Shown one piece after another: positions 24,823 to 33,098 of a stretch of 64,000 nt of DNA; within the stretch, counting starts at the first letter, position 1; each line of letters begins with the position of its first letter. Made by a program: the position numbers and the translations under genes. The DNA lies in the NCBI GenBank assembly GCA_040768845.1, contig JAXGME010000005.1:62001-126000 (forward strand), read 5' to 3'. The stretch is from JAEZHK01 sp040768845. GTDB taxonomy: Bacteria > Bacillota > Clostridia > Christensenellales > Aristaeellaceae. The notes beneath the pieces were generated by a model. It did no database searches and was not told the DNA's origin. It saw only the letters and a list, made by a program, of their open reading frames with translations.

Positions 24823-26256
24823 ATGGATGAGCTGCTGAAGATTCTGTCCAGCCCGGCCATGGCCATCGCCGTGGGCGTGGTGGGCGCGGTGATTTTGATC
24901 TGGGCCGCGGCGCGGCTGCGCGGCGGCGCGCTGGAAAAGCGGCTGGGCGACATGCAGTCCGCGCTGTCGGACCAGTTTCAGTCCGTGCGCAGCGAAACCG
25001 GTGACGCGGCGCAGAAGTCCCGCGAGGAGATGGGCGCGAACCTCCGCGGCATGAGCGATTCCGTCGCCCGCGTGATGGGCGAGATGGGCCGCACCCAGCA
25101 GATGCAGCTGGATGCCTTTGCCGCCCAGCTGCGCGAACTGGGCCGGGACGAGGAGACGCGCCTTTCCGAGCTGCGCCGGGGCGTGGAGGCGCGCCTCGCG
25201 GCCTACGAGGAGCGCATCGCCTCCATCGGCGACGTGGTGGACAACCGGCTGATGAGCGGCGAAACCCGCATCGACCGGCTGCGCGAAGGCGTGGAGGCGC
25301 GGCTGCAGAGCCTCCAGATTGACAACGGCCAGCGGCTGACCCAGATGCAGCAGATGGTGGACGAAAAGCTGACCTCCACGCTGGACAGGCGCGTGAGCGA
25401 AAGCTTCCGCCTGGTCAGCGAGCGGCTGGAGCAGGTGTACAGCGGCCTGGGCGAGATCGAGGCGCTGGCCAGCGGCGTGGGCGACCTCCGGCGCGTGCTG
25501 ACGGGCGTAAAGTCCCGCGGCGCGGTGGGCGAGATCCAGCTGGGCGCGCTGCTCGGGCAGATCCTGTCCCCCGACCAGTACGAGGCGGACGTGCGCCTGT
25601 CCGAGGGCGCGGAGCCGGTGGGCTACGCCATCCGCCTGCCCGGCCGCGCCGAGGGTGCGGTCAGCTACCTGCCCATCGACGCCCGCTTCCCCCACGAGGC
25701 CTACGACCGGCTGATCGACGCCGTGGAGTCCGGGGACGCCCGCGCCGTGGAGAGCGCCGGCGCGGAGCTGGAGAAAAAGCTGCTGCGCGCCGCCGAGCGC
25801 ATCCACACCCAGTACGTCGACCCGCCCCGCACCACCGACTTTGCGGTGCTGTTTTTGGGCAGCGAGGGCCTCTACGCCGAGGCGCTGCGCCGGCCCGGCC
25901 TGGCCGAGCGCATGCAGCGCGACCACCACGTGACCCTCACCGGCCCCGCCACCCTGGCCGCGCTGGTCAACGCGCTGCAGATGGGCTTCCGCACGCTGGC
26001 GCTGGAAAAGCGCGCCGAGGAGGTCTGGACGCTTCTGGGCGCGGTGCGCGGCGAATTCGCCACCTTCGCCGAAGCGCTGGGCCGCACCCAGAAGCGCATC
26101 CGGCAGGCGTCCGAATCCATTGAGGACGCGGCGGAAAAGTCCCGCGTCATCGAAAAGCGGCTGCGCGGCGTCGAAAAGATGGGCTCCCGGGAGCGCAAGC
26201 GCATCCTGGGCGACGACGAGGACGCCGGCGAGCTCTTCACCACCGACTGGGACTGA
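24823..26256 (+). CDS. rmuC: DNA recombination protein RmuC
   Basis: 477 residues, 12 bases behind DUF4956. One N-terminal membrane helix (AMAIAVGVVGAVILIWAAA) precedes a long coiled coil (about 30-200, many Arg/Glu/Gln heptads) and the RmuC nuclease-like core: LTGVKSRGAVGEIQLGALLGQIL, LPIDARFPHEAYDRLIDA, TTDFAVLFLGSEGLYAEAL, GPATLAALVNALQMGFRTLAL. RmuC limits inversions at short inverted repeats and defends against some foreign DNA. The gene is convergent with the LysM gene, with only three bases between the stops. Confidence 0.94.
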   Translation: MDELLKILSSPAMAIAVGVVGAVILIWAAARLRGGALEKRLGDMQSALSDQFQSVRSETGDAAQKSREEMGANLRGMSDSVARVMGEMGRTQQMQLDAFAAQLRELGRDEETRLSELRRGVEARLAAYEERIASIGDVVDNRLMSGETRIDRLREGVEARLQSLQIDNGQRLTQMQQMVDEKLTSTLDRRVSESFRLVSERLEQVYSGLGEIEALASGVGDLRRVLTGVKSRGAVGEIQLGALLGQILSPDQYEADVRLSEGAEPVGYAIRLPGRAEGAVSYLPIDARFPHEAYDRLIDAVESGDARAVESAGAELEKKLLRAAERIHTQYVDPPRTTDFAVLFLGSEGLYAEALRRPGLAERMQRDHHVTLTGPATLAALVNALQMGFRTLALEKRAEEVWTLLGAVRGEFATFAEALGRTQKRIRQASESIEDAAEKSRVIEKRLRGVEKMGSRERKRILGDDEDAGELFTTDWD

Positions 26257-26259
26257 TCG

Positions 26260-26472
26260 CTACGGCGGCCGCGGGCGCCGCGGCCTCAGGAGAAACGGCC
26301 ATGGCGGCGCCTTTGCCCGGGGCGGCAGCAGGATCTCCTGCCCCGCCCGGAGCGCCGTGGGGTCCAGGTAGGGGTTCAGTTCCATCAGCTTCAGCGGCGT
26401 CACGCCGTAGCGCCGCGCCACAAGGCGTACGCTCTCCCCCGCGCTTACAAGGTGCCGCGCCTCCTCAGCCAT
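26260..26472 (-). CDS. Small LysM domain protein
   Basis: About 70 residues, beginning MAEEARHLVSAGESVRLVARRYGVTPLKLME; LysM motif RHLVSAGESVRLVARRYG...NPYLDPTALRAGQEILLP. The peptidoglycan-binding domain fills nearly the whole protein, with no signal peptide visible, so it could act inside the cell or in the spore (LysM-only proteins occur in spore coats). Start taken at the ATG at 26472 (GGGAG 10 bases upstream); a GTG at 26481 is an alternative. Ends in a proline/arginine-rich tail. It lies downstream of the hairpin chain. Confidence 0.75.
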   Translation of the reverse strand: MAEEARHLVSAGESVRLVARRYGVTPLKLMELNPYLDPTALRAGQEILLPPRAKAPPWPFLLRPRRPRPP

Positions 26473-26522
26473 ATCTGTCACGCTCCCGGTGATTGTTATG
26501 CCCGGGGACGGGAAAAAATGCG

Positions 26523-26554
26523 AAAAAGGCCCGCGTCCATTGCGACGCGGGCCT
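26523..26554 (-). terminator. Rho-independent terminator downstream of rsmI, distal copy
   Basis: Minus-strand stem GGCCCGCGTC/GACGCGGGCC followed by five T. The upstream copy at 26759-26786 has no T-tract. Confidence 0.7.
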
Positions 26555-26786
26555 CAGACCATCAACAAAGTGCCCGTTATGCTTTAATCGTTCCCGGCGG
26601 CGTGCACGCCGGGAACGGGATAGCACCATCAGTGCGCACACTGGTGGCGCTATCCGTACCTTTGGTCAGTGCGCTGCGCGGAAATTCCAGAGAATTTCAA
26701 GCGCACGCAGACCCTTTCCCATCGCATCGAAAAAACCGTAGGGTTTTTTGATGCCTTGAGGCCCGCGTCCATTGCGACGCGGGCCT
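26527..26786. repeat. Chain of six hairpins bounded by 28-bp direct repeats
   Basis: Gene-free stretch. The same 28-bp palindrome-like element (GGCCCGCGTC/GACGCGGGCC, loop CATTGC) stands at 26527-26554 and 26759-26786. Between them are hairpins at 26589-26617 (CGTTCCCGGCG/CGCCGGGAACG), 26619-26654 (GATAGC..CAGTG/CACTG..GCTATC), 26664-26713 (GTGCGCT/AGCGCAC enclosing GAAATTC/GAATTTC) and 26724-26754 (GCATC-AAAAAACC/GGTTTTTT-GATGC). On the minus strand the 26527 copy ends in TTTTT and can terminate rsmI transcription. Whether the rest is a structured RNA or a repeat element cannot be told here. Confidence 0.8.
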
Positions 26787-26794
26787 TGCCTTCC

Positions 26795-27661
26795 CTATTC
26801 CCCCTGCGACGCGAGAAAGTCGCGCACGCGCAGCCGGGCGCGGTAGACATCGTTCCGGGGAAAGCGCCCGAGGGCGGCATCGGCGGCCTCCGAAAGATTT
26901 GCGCCCTCCAGCATGGCCCCGAGGATGGCGAGGGCGGCGGCGTCCGCCTCCGCCGCGCCCGCCGCTTCCGGCGCTTCGCAAGGCGGCCTTTCCACGGCGA
27001 TCACATATTCGCCCTTTTCCACGGAGGGGTTAGCCCTTAGCGCCTCCAGCACGGCCCCCACCGGGCCGCAGTCGATGCGCTCGTACTTCTTGGTCAAATC
27101 GCAGGCGGCAAGCGCCTTCGCCTCCGGAAACTTTTCCGCCACGGCCTCCATCAGCTTCACCACCCGGTGGGGCGATTCGTAGGCCACGAACACCGGCACG
27201 CCGGCCTTGTCAAACCCGGAGAGCGCCTCGTGAAGCGCCGCCCGCTCCCGCGGCAAAAAGCCCAGAAAAAGAAACGGCCCGGGGGTGAACCCGCTGACAG
27301 ACAGCGCCGCGGTGATGGCGGAGGGGCCCGCCGAGAGCGTCACCGGAATGCCCGCCGCGCGGGCCGCCGCCACCACCGCGGCGCCGGGATCGGAAATGGC
27401 GGGGGTGCCGGCGTCACTGGTCAGGCAGACGGTGAGATCCTCCGCCAGCATCCGCGCCACAATTTCCGCCGCGCGCCGGTCCTCGTTGTGGCGGTGGCAG
27501 GAGATCATGGGTTTTTTGATGCCCAGGTGGTTGAGCAGCTTCAGCGTGACCCGGGTGTCCTCGGCGGCGACGAGGTCGCACTCCGCCAGCGCCCGGCGCA
27601 GGTTTTCCGTCAAATCGCCCAGGTTGCCGATGGGGGTCGCCGCCACGATAAGCTTTGCCAT
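26795..27661 (-). CDS. rsmI: 16S rRNA (cytidine(1402)-2'-O)-methyltransferase RsmI
   Basis: 288 residues from the ATG at 27661 behind GGAAAGGA. The SAM-dependent tetrapyrrole-methylase fold begins IVAATPIGNLGDLTENLRRAL and shows AAEDTRVTLKLLNHLGIKKP, CLTSDAGTPAISDPGAAVV, VTLSAGPSAITAALSVSGF, FLFLGFLPR and FVAYESPHRVVKLMEAVAE. RsmI methylates C1402 in the ribosomal decoding centre, next to the C1402 N4-methylation made by RsmH (29577). It is the last gene of a minus-strand series of RNA modification genes. Confidence 0.96.
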   Translation of the reverse strand: MAKLIVAATPIGNLGDLTENLRRALAECDLVAAEDTRVTLKLLNHLGIKKPMISCHRHNEDRRAAEIVARMLAEDLTVCLTSDAGTPAISDPGAAVVAAARAAGIPVTLSAGPSAITAALSVSGFTPGPFLFLGFLPRERAALHEALSGFDKAGVPVFVAYESPHRVVKLMEAVAEKFPEAKALAACDLTKKYERIDCGPVGAVLEALRANPSVEKGEYVIAVERPPCEAPEAAGAAEADAAALAILGAMLEGANLSEAADAALGRFPRNDVYRARLRVRDFLASQGE

Positions 27662-27722
27662 GCGCGTCCTTTCCCGCGCCGGGCGGAATACTCCCCGGCC
27701 CCGGCGCATACAAAATGGCGCG

Positions 27723-28496
27723 TTAACGCCGATCCAAGTCCAGAATGTAGCACAGTTCGTTCGAGGCCTCGAATTTGTCCAGGATCATCGCACCTGCGGG
27801 GAGGTTTTGCTCAAATGACGCTTCATAGTGCCTCAGCATGCCCACGTTTCTTCCGGACAGCGTGCGGGTGGGAAAGCTCACCAGCGCCCGCCGCGAGCGC
27901 ATCCGCTCGAGAAGCGCCCGCCCGCCGCCGGGCGTCTGCCCCTCGAGGAGCGGCAAAAGCTTCATCGCAAGGGTCGCGTCCGCCTCCGGGAGCGCCGTAT
28001 CTTCCGCCAGGTCGCCCGGGGTGACGGCCGCGTCCCAGCCCATAAAGCGGGCCCATTCGTTCACCAGCGCCGCCGCGTCGGTCTGAAGCTCGATCCCGCG
28101 GACGGAGAGCCCCAGCGCGCCCAGGTACAGCGGGTTCAGCCCGCAGGCGAGATCCGCCACCGTGCGGGGGTTGCCCAGCGCGGGCAGCGCGCGGTCGTAC
28201 AGCGCGCGGATCTCCGGCAGCCGCTCTCTCGTGGAGGCGTGCAGCGCCAGCGCCTCAAAAAGCGCCGAACCGTCGCCGCCCCGCGCCCGCTCCAGAAGGC
28301 CCCGCGCCCGCTTTACGTCCTTCGGCGTCAGAAACGCGCCGGTGATCCGGTGAAGCTCCACCCGGGCCGCCTTGTCGGCCCCCTTCGGCCCATGCCGTCG
28401 GAGCATGTCCCGGTACACCCGCGCCACCGCGCCGGCGTACACCCCCCGGTACTTGGGGGCGGCGAGCAGTGCCTCGAGGGCGCGGTCAGGTTCCAT
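27723..28496 (-). CDS. Homologue of 16S rRNA m7G1405 methyltransferases (Rmt/ArmA family)
   Basis: 257 residues. It matches RmtB-type enzymes along its length: an N-terminal helical domain with KYRGVYAGAVARVYRDML, LHRITGAFLTPKDVKRA, LHASTRERLPEIRALYD (residues 85-101), the SAM motif VADLACGLNPLYLGALG (113-), AMKLLPLLEGQ (177-), and VSFPTRTLSGRNVGML (206-). Rmt/ArmA enzymes methylate N7 of G1405 in helix 44 and confer resistance to 4,6-disubstituted 2-deoxystreptamine aminoglycosides. No mobile sequence is nearby and base use matches the neighbours, so this is a native gene. Its start overlaps the tgt stop by 11 bases. Confidence 0.88.
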   Translation of the reverse strand: MEPDRALEALLAAPKYRGVYAGAVARVYRDMLRRHGPKGADKAARVELHRITGAFLTPKDVKRARGLLERARGGDGSALFEALALHASTRERLPEIRALYDRALPALGNPRTVADLACGLNPLYLGALGLSVRGIELQTDAAALVNEWARFMGWDAAVTPGDLAEDTALPEADATLAMKLLPLLEGQTPGGGRALLERMRSRRALVSFPTRTLSGRNVGMLRHYEASFEQNLPAGAMILDKFEASNELCYILDLDRR

Positions 28497-29580
28497 CGTC
28501 CAGAAGCGCCATCAGGCGCCGGTAGAAGCGCAGGTTGTGGGCCGTGGCCAGCCGCAGCGCCTGGGGATCGCCCAATTTGAACAGGTGATGCAGGTAGGCG
28601 CGGGAATACCGCCGGCACAGCGGGCAGTCGCAGCCCTCGTCCACGGGGCGCCTGTCCCGGGCGTGGGCGTCGTCCAGGCAGTAGTGGAAGCGGTAAAAGC
28701 TTCCGGCCGGGCCGGACCCGCCGCCGCGCAGCGCGCCGGGGTGGTCGCAGCCCTCCCGGAACACGTACAGCCGCTGATGCCGGGCCTCGCGGGTGGGGAT
28801 CACGCAGTCAAAGAGGGTATAGCCCATGTCGACGCAACGCACGATTTCCTCGGGCCGCCCCACGCCCATCGCATAGCGGGGCTTATCGGGGTCCATCGCC
28901 CCGGCGGCATACCGGAGGGATTCCTCGTGCAGCGTGCCGTCGGCCTTGAGCGGCCACCCGCCAAAGCCGAAGCCGTCAAACCCGATCTCCCGCAGGCGGC
29001 GGCCGCACTCCATGCGCAGCGCCTCATCCCCGCCGCCCTGCACGATGCCGAAAAGAAGCGGCCGGTCCGCCTTGCCGGAAAACAATTTGTCAAACTCGGC
29101 GCGGCAGCGCCGGCCCCAGGCCACCGTCAGTTCCACGCTGCGCCGCTGGGCCTCGGGCGGATCGTCCGGATGGGTACACAGGTCCAGCGCCATGAGAATG
29201 TCGCTGCCCAGCTGGTACTGCGCCTGGATGCACTTTTCCGGCGTGAACACCATCTTGCCGCCGGAATCCGGCCGGAAGATGATCTCCCCGTCCCGTATCT
29301 CGCCATAGGAGGGATTTTCACGGATCAGCGAAAACAGCTGGAAACCGCCCGAATCTGTCAGTATCGGCCCCGGCCATCCGCAAAAGGCGTGGAGCCCGCC
29401 AAGGGATTTCACCAGCTTCGCGCCGGGCCGCTGGTAGAGATGAAACGTGTTCATGACCACGCCGGGCACCCCCGCGGACTCGGCGTCGTCGAAGCCGGCC
29501 GCGCGCAGCGCCCCGTAGGTGGCGTCCGGGAAGAAGGCCGGAAGCCTTACCGCGCCGCGCCGCGTGACGAGATCCTTCAC
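28486..29580 (-). CDS. tgt: tRNA-guanine(34) transglycosylase family protein
   Basis: 364 residues from the GTG at 29580, six bases behind GGAGGT and overlapping the rsmH stop by four bases (GTGA). Catalytic segment ILTDSGGFQLFSL, substrate-binding VVMNTFHLYQRPG and LFGIVQGG, GFGFGGWPLKAD, second nucleophile region YTLFDCVIPTREARHQRLYV, and zinc site CDCPLCRRYSRAYLHHLFK. Tgt inserts preQ1 at the wobble position of tRNAs with GUN anticodons. It is not beside queA or ruvB, its usual neighbours, so a preQ1 versus other-base specificity should be checked. Confidence 0.92.
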   Translation of the reverse strand: MKDLVTRRGAVRLPAFFPDATYGALRAAGFDDAESAGVPGVVMNTFHLYQRPGAKLVKSLGGLHAFCGWPGPILTDSGGFQLFSLIRENPSYGEIRDGEIIFRPDSGGKMVFTPEKCIQAQYQLGSDILMALDLCTHPDDPPEAQRRSVELTVAWGRRCRAEFDKLFSGKADRPLLFGIVQGGGDEALRMECGRRLREIGFDGFGFGGWPLKADGTLHEESLRYAAGAMDPDKPRYAMGVGRPEEIVRCVDMGYTLFDCVIPTREARHQRLYVFREGCDHPGALRGGGSGPAGSFYRFHYCLDDAHARDRRPVDEGCDCPLCRRYSRAYLHHLFKLGDPQALRLATAHNLRFYRRLMALLDDGT

Positions 29581-30521
29581 GGGGCCACCTCCAGCTTTTC
29601 CGCGATGCGCAGCGACGCGCTCCGGGCGCGGGGGTTCTCGGCAAGCTCGGTCTGGGATGCGGAGACGGGCTTGCGGGTGATCAGCTTTACCGACGGCTTC
29701 AGGCCGCAGACGCACACCGGCGCGTCCGCCGGGCAGCGGCAGGGGTTCGCCAGCGACCGGAACGTGGTCTTGACCACCCGGTCCTCCAGCGAATGGAAGG
29801 ATATGACGCACAGCCGCCCGCCGGGGGCGAGCAGATCCGCAATGTCCCGAAGGGCCGCCTCCAGCGGCGCCAATTCGTCGTTGACGGCGATGCGCAGTGC
29901 CTGGAAGGCGCGCCGCGCCGGGTGGCTGCCGTCCTTGATGCGGAATTTCCTGGGAATGGCCGCGTCGATGATGCGCACCAGGTCCAGCGTGGTTTCCACC
30001 GGCGCCAGCTTTCTGCGGTCGCACAACACCCGCGCGATGTGCGTGGACCAGTTTTCCTCGCCGTACTCCCGCAGGATGCGGGCGATCTCCGCCTCCGGCC
30101 ACCCGTTGACGATCGTGCGGGCGGTCAGGCGCTGGCTGCGGTCCATCCGCATGTCCAGCGGCGCGTCCTCGTGGTAGGAAAAGCCGCGGGCGGCGTCATC
30201 CAGCTGGGGCGAGGAGACGCCAAGATCCAATAGCGCGCCGTCGAGGCGCGCCACGCCCCGCGCGGCGAGAAGCGCCCGCGCGTTGTGAAAATTGCCGTAC
30301 ACCGGAAAAAAGCGCGCGTCCGAAATGCGCGCGGCGCAGGCGTCAAGCGCCGCCTCGTCCCGGTCGATGCCGTAGAGCCTGCCGCCGGGGCCCAGCGCCT
30401 CCAGAATCTTTGAAGCATGGCCGCCGCCGCCCAGCGTGCCGTCCAGGTACGTGCCGCCGGAGCGGATGGCCAGGCCGTCCAGGCACTCTTTGAGAAGCAC
30501 CGGCGTGTGCTGATAGTTCAT
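29577..30521 (-). CDS. rsmH: 16S rRNA (cytosine(1402)-N(4))-methyltransferase RsmH
   Basis: 314 residues from the ATG at 30521 behind GGGGGATC; the upstream ATG would overlap recO heavily. Motifs: HTPVLLKECLDGLA, TYLDGTLGGGGHASKILEAL (SAM loop), LYGIDRDEAAL, LLDLGVSSPQLDDAARGFSY, PLDMRMDRSQRLTA, CVISFHSLEDRVVK, and the C-terminal ENPRARSASLRIAEK. RsmH adds m4C1402, which is further methylated by RsmI. Normally rsmH follows mraZ at the head of the cell-wall cluster, but here it is attached to recO by an ATGA overlap. Confidence 0.96.
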   Translation of the reverse strand: MNYQHTPVLLKECLDGLAIRSGGTYLDGTLGGGGHASKILEALGPGGRLYGIDRDEAALDACAARISDARFFPVYGNFHNARALLAARGVARLDGALLDLGVSSPQLDDAARGFSYHEDAPLDMRMDRSQRLTARTIVNGWPEAEIARILREYGEENWSTHIARVLCDRRKLAPVETTLDLVRIIDAAIPRKFRIKDGSHPARRAFQALRIAVNDELAPLEAALRDIADLLAPGGRLCVISFHSLEDRVVKTTFRSLANPCRCPADAPVCVCGLKPSVKLITRKPVSASQTELAENPRARSASLRIAEKLEVAP

Positions 30522-31261
30522 GGTTGATCCCCCGTGACGAGCGGCGGCAGCACCTTGGGGAACTGCTCCATGCGCTCGGAAATGAAGCGGCGCGCGTGCG
30601 CCGCGGCTTCGGGCCAATCCGGATGGCCCAGCAGCTTGTCAATCACGTCAAACCGCGTTTTGGGTACCTTGAGGAGGATGCGCCGCGCGCCCTCCGAAAG
30701 GGGCGAGAGCGCCTCCTGCGTCCGCGGCGCGCAGGCGGCGCACACCGCCCCGCCCAGGCGCTCGGAAAAGGCCGGGGCGCGCGTCGCGTCCCGCCCGCAG
30801 AGAACGCATTTGTCCACCCGGGGCGCCTGGCCCGTCAGCGCCAGGTAGTGCAGCTCGAAGGCGGCGGTGACCAGCTCCGGCGGCAGGCCGGAATAGCTGA
30901 GAAACGCCAGCGCCTTCAGCGCCAGCAGAAAAAGCGGTTCGTTGGGCTCGCCCGGCAGCGCCGCCAGGGAAAGGAGGTGCAGGTAGTAGGCGCCGTGGGT
31001 CAGCCGGCCGGCGTCCTCGCGCACGGGGTAATAGCTCTCCTGCACCTGGCAGGCGGTGACGGTGAAGCGAGCGTGGGACTCCACCAGCGTATATTCGCCG
31101 GCGGAGAAGTACTCCGCCGCGCCCATCAGCGGCGACCGGGGGCGCCGGCAGCCCCGCACCACCGCCTCCACCCGCCCCAGCGTGGGCGAAAAAAGCGTGA
31201 CCATGCGGTCGTAATCCCGCCAGTCGCTGCGCCGGAGCACCAGCGCGCCGGTGGTGATCAT
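30518..31261 (-). CDS. recO: DNA repair protein RecO
   Basis: 247 residues. The N-terminal OB domain reads ALVLRRSDWRDYDRMVTLFSPTLGRVEAVVRGCRRPRSPLM (split in two parts here: residues 6-46), and the helical domain carries a zinc motif with CVLCGRD and CAACAP. RecO loads RecA on gapped DNA with RecR. Four-base overlaps (ATGA) join it to era upstream and rsmH downstream, so translation is coupled along the operon. Confidence 0.94.
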   Translation of the reverse strand: MITTGALVLRRSDWRDYDRMVTLFSPTLGRVEAVVRGCRRPRSPLMGAAEYFSAGEYTLVESHARFTVTACQVQESYYPVREDAGRLTHGAYYLHLLSLAALPGEPNEPLFLLALKALAFLSYSGLPPELVTAAFELHYLALTGQAPRVDKCVLCGRDATRAPAFSERLGGAVCAACAPRTQEALSPLSEGARRILLKVPKTRFDVIDKLLGHPDWPEAAAHARRFISERMEQFPKVLPPLVTGDQP

Positions 31262-32142
31262 GACTCCCGCTCGTACCCCAGGGTGCGAAGGTCCGAGGGC
31301 CGGTTGCGCCAGTCCTCCCGCACCTTGACCCAGAGCTTCAGATTGACGCGGGTACCCAAAAGCCGCTCGATGTCGGCGCGCGCCTCGGAGCCGATCTTGC
31401 CCAGCATGGCGCCGCGCTTGCCGATGATGATGGCCTTGTGGCTCTCGCGCTCACAGTAGAGGTTGGCGTGGATTTCCGTCAGCGTGGGGCCGGCCTCGAT
31501 GGCCAGCATCTCCACCCCCACGCCGTGGGGGATCTCCTCCCGGAGGCTCAAAAGCGCCTTTTCGCGGACGATCTCCGCGATCAGCGCCCGCTCGGGCTGG
31601 TCGGTGATCATGTCCTCGGGGAAGTACTTCGGGCCCTCGGGCATGGCGGCGCGGATGAGGGAGAGCAGTTCGTCCATGCCGTCGCCCCGCCGGGCGGACA
31701 CGGGCACGATCTGGTCAAAGGCGATGTCCCGGAGCTTGTCCAGCTCGGGCAGCAGGGTTTCCGGCGTGGCCAGGTCGATCTTGTTGACGGCCAGAAACTT
31801 CGGACAGCGCATTTTGCCCACGTCGGCCAGCACCGCCAGATCGCCCGCGCCCACGTGGCCGGCGTCCACCACGCAGAGCACCGCGTCCACGCCCTCGCGG
31901 GCGTCGTTGGCCGCCTTCACCATGTACTCGCCCAGCTTGGTGCGGGGCTTGTGCAGCCCCGGCGTGTCCACAAACACAATCTGCCAGCCCTCGCCGGTGG
32001 CGACGCCCAGAATCTTGGTGCGGGTGGTCTGGGGCCGGTCGGACACGATGGCTACCTTTTCCCCGACAAAGCGGTTCATGATCGAGGATTTGCCCACGTT
32101 GGGGCGGCCCAGTATGGCGACAAAGCCGGAATGAAAGCTCAA
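31258..32142 (-). CDS. era: GTPase Era
   Basis: 294 residues from a TTG at 32142, seven bases behind GGAGGA. G1 GRPNVGKSS, G2/switch DRPQTTRTKILGVAT, G3 DTPGLHKPRTKLGEYM, G4 AVNKIDLA, G5 VSARRG, and a C-terminal KH domain (AIEAGPTLTEIHANLYCERESHKAIIIGKRGAML is the beta/GxxG part, residues about 205-240). Era helps mature 16S rRNA by binding its 3' end. Operon position after cdd is as in B. subtilis. Confidence 0.97.
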   Translation of the reverse strand: MSFHSGFVAILGRPNVGKSSIMNRFVGEKVAIVSDRPQTTRTKILGVATGEGWQIVFVDTPGLHKPRTKLGEYMVKAANDAREGVDAVLCVVDAGHVGAGDLAVLADVGKMRCPKFLAVNKIDLATPETLLPELDKLRDIAFDQIVPVSARRGDGMDELLSLIRAAMPEGPKYFPEDMITDQPERALIAEIVREKALLSLREEIPHGVGVEMLAIEAGPTLTEIHANLYCERESHKAIIIGKRGAMLGKIGSEARADIERLLGTRVNLKLWVKVREDWRNRPSDLRTLGYERES

Positions 32143-32171
32143 AGGTTTGTCCTCCTGCGCATCGCGTTTGG

Positions 32172-32564
32172 TTATTTGAGGTCCTGGGGGCCAAAGGCGT
32201 GGGGCAGCAGTTCGCGCAGGGTGGTCGCGGTGAAGCGCCCGGTGGCGCGGTCGCCGCAGAGGACCTTCATGTCCGGCGAAAACTCGACGAGCACCTGCCG
32301 GCAGATGCCGCAGGGCCAGGCGGGCTGCGCCTCGCCCGCCACGGCGATGGCGGTGAAGCGCTTCGCGCCCTCGGACACGGCCTTGACCAGCGCGGTGCGC
32401 TCGGCGCAGATGGTGCCGCCGTAGGAGGCGTTCTCCACGTTGCAGCCGTCAAAGGCGCGGCCATCCTGCGCGAGGAGGCACGCGCCCACCCGAAAGCCGG
32501 AATAGGGCACGTAGGCAAAGTCCATCGCCGCGCATGCGCGGTCAAAGAGTTCCCGGTCGGTCAT
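32172..32564 (-). CDS. cdd: Cytidine deaminase
   Basis: 130 residues, ATG six bases behind GGGAGGGA. Zinc ligands and catalytic glutamate are in NASYGGTICAERTAL (Cys53, Glu55) and PAWPCGICRQVLVEF (Cys85, Cys88). The tail STTLRELLPHAFGPQDL is typical of tetrameric cytidine deaminases. Converts cytidine and deoxycytidine to uridine forms. In the standard Firmicute order dgkA stands between ybeY and cdd; it is missing here. Confidence 0.96.
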   Translation of the reverse strand: MTDRELFDRACAAMDFAYVPYSGFRVGACLLAQDGRAFDGCNVENASYGGTICAERTALVKAVSEGAKRFTAIAVAGEAQPAWPCGICRQVLVEFSPDMKVLCGDRATGRFTATTLRELLPHAFGPQDLK

Positions 32565-32597
32565 GATCGTCCCTCCCGTAAAAATGGGGTGCGGCGT

Positions 32598-33098
32598 TCA
32601 GCGCCCGAGCGCCAGCATCAAAAGCGCCTGTTCCTCCAGCGCGCGCATGGCCCGCGCGCCGGCCTCGTCCACATGGTCGTAGCCCATCAGATGCCCCACC
32701 CCGTGGGCGGTGAGGTAGCCCAGCTCCCGCTCCAGCGAGTGGCCGTATTCCCGCGCCTGGGCCTGCGCCCGGGGCAGCGAGATCACCAGATCCCCCAGGA
32801 AGCAGACGCCCGCGGAGGGATCGTACTCCCGGCGGACGCGGGCGAGGCAGCGCCCGGCGGTCTTGCCCGGCGGGTAGGAAACGGTGGGAAAGCTGAGCAC
32901 GTCCGTGGCCCGGTCGACGCCGCGCTGGGCGCGGTTGATTTCGCGGATCGCCTCGTCGTCCACCAGGCGCGCGGCCACCCCGACGCCCAAAAGGCCTTCG
33001 AGGCCCAGGGCGGCGCGGGCCACGGCGCGCATCAGGTCCTCCGCGCCCTCCGGCGCGCCGGGGGTTTCGATTTCAAGCGTCAGCGTGTTTTGGTTCAT
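32598..33098 (-). CDS. ybeY: Endoribonuclease YbeY
   Basis: 166 residues from the ATG at 33098, seven bases behind GGAAGGGAG; the ATG at 33119 has no site. The metal-binding signature HGVGHLMGYDH matches H-G-x-x-H-L-x-G-Y-D-H, and IREINRAQRGVDRATDVLSFP and FLGDLVISLPRAQAQA are typical. YbeY takes part in 16S rRNA 3' end maturation. Its start lies 26 bases inside the 3' end of pgpH, a strong coding overlap. Confidence 0.95.
   Translation of the reverse strand: MNQNTLTLEIETPGAPEGAEDLMRAVARAALGLEGLLGVGVAARLVDDEAIREINRAQRGVDRATDVLSFPTVSYPPGKTAGRCLARVRREYDPSAGVCFLGDLVISLPRAQAQAREYGHSLERELGYLTAHGVGHLMGYDHVDEAGARAMRALEEQALLMLALGR

Noticed and set aside
26527..26786. CRISPR array
   Set aside because: Only two copies of the repeat 232 bases apart, self-complementary throughout, with hairpins instead of unique spacers and no cas gene.
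27723..28496. Recently acquired resistance gene
   Set aside because: No mobile element, no change in base composition, and overlaps its housekeeping neighbours; it appears native.
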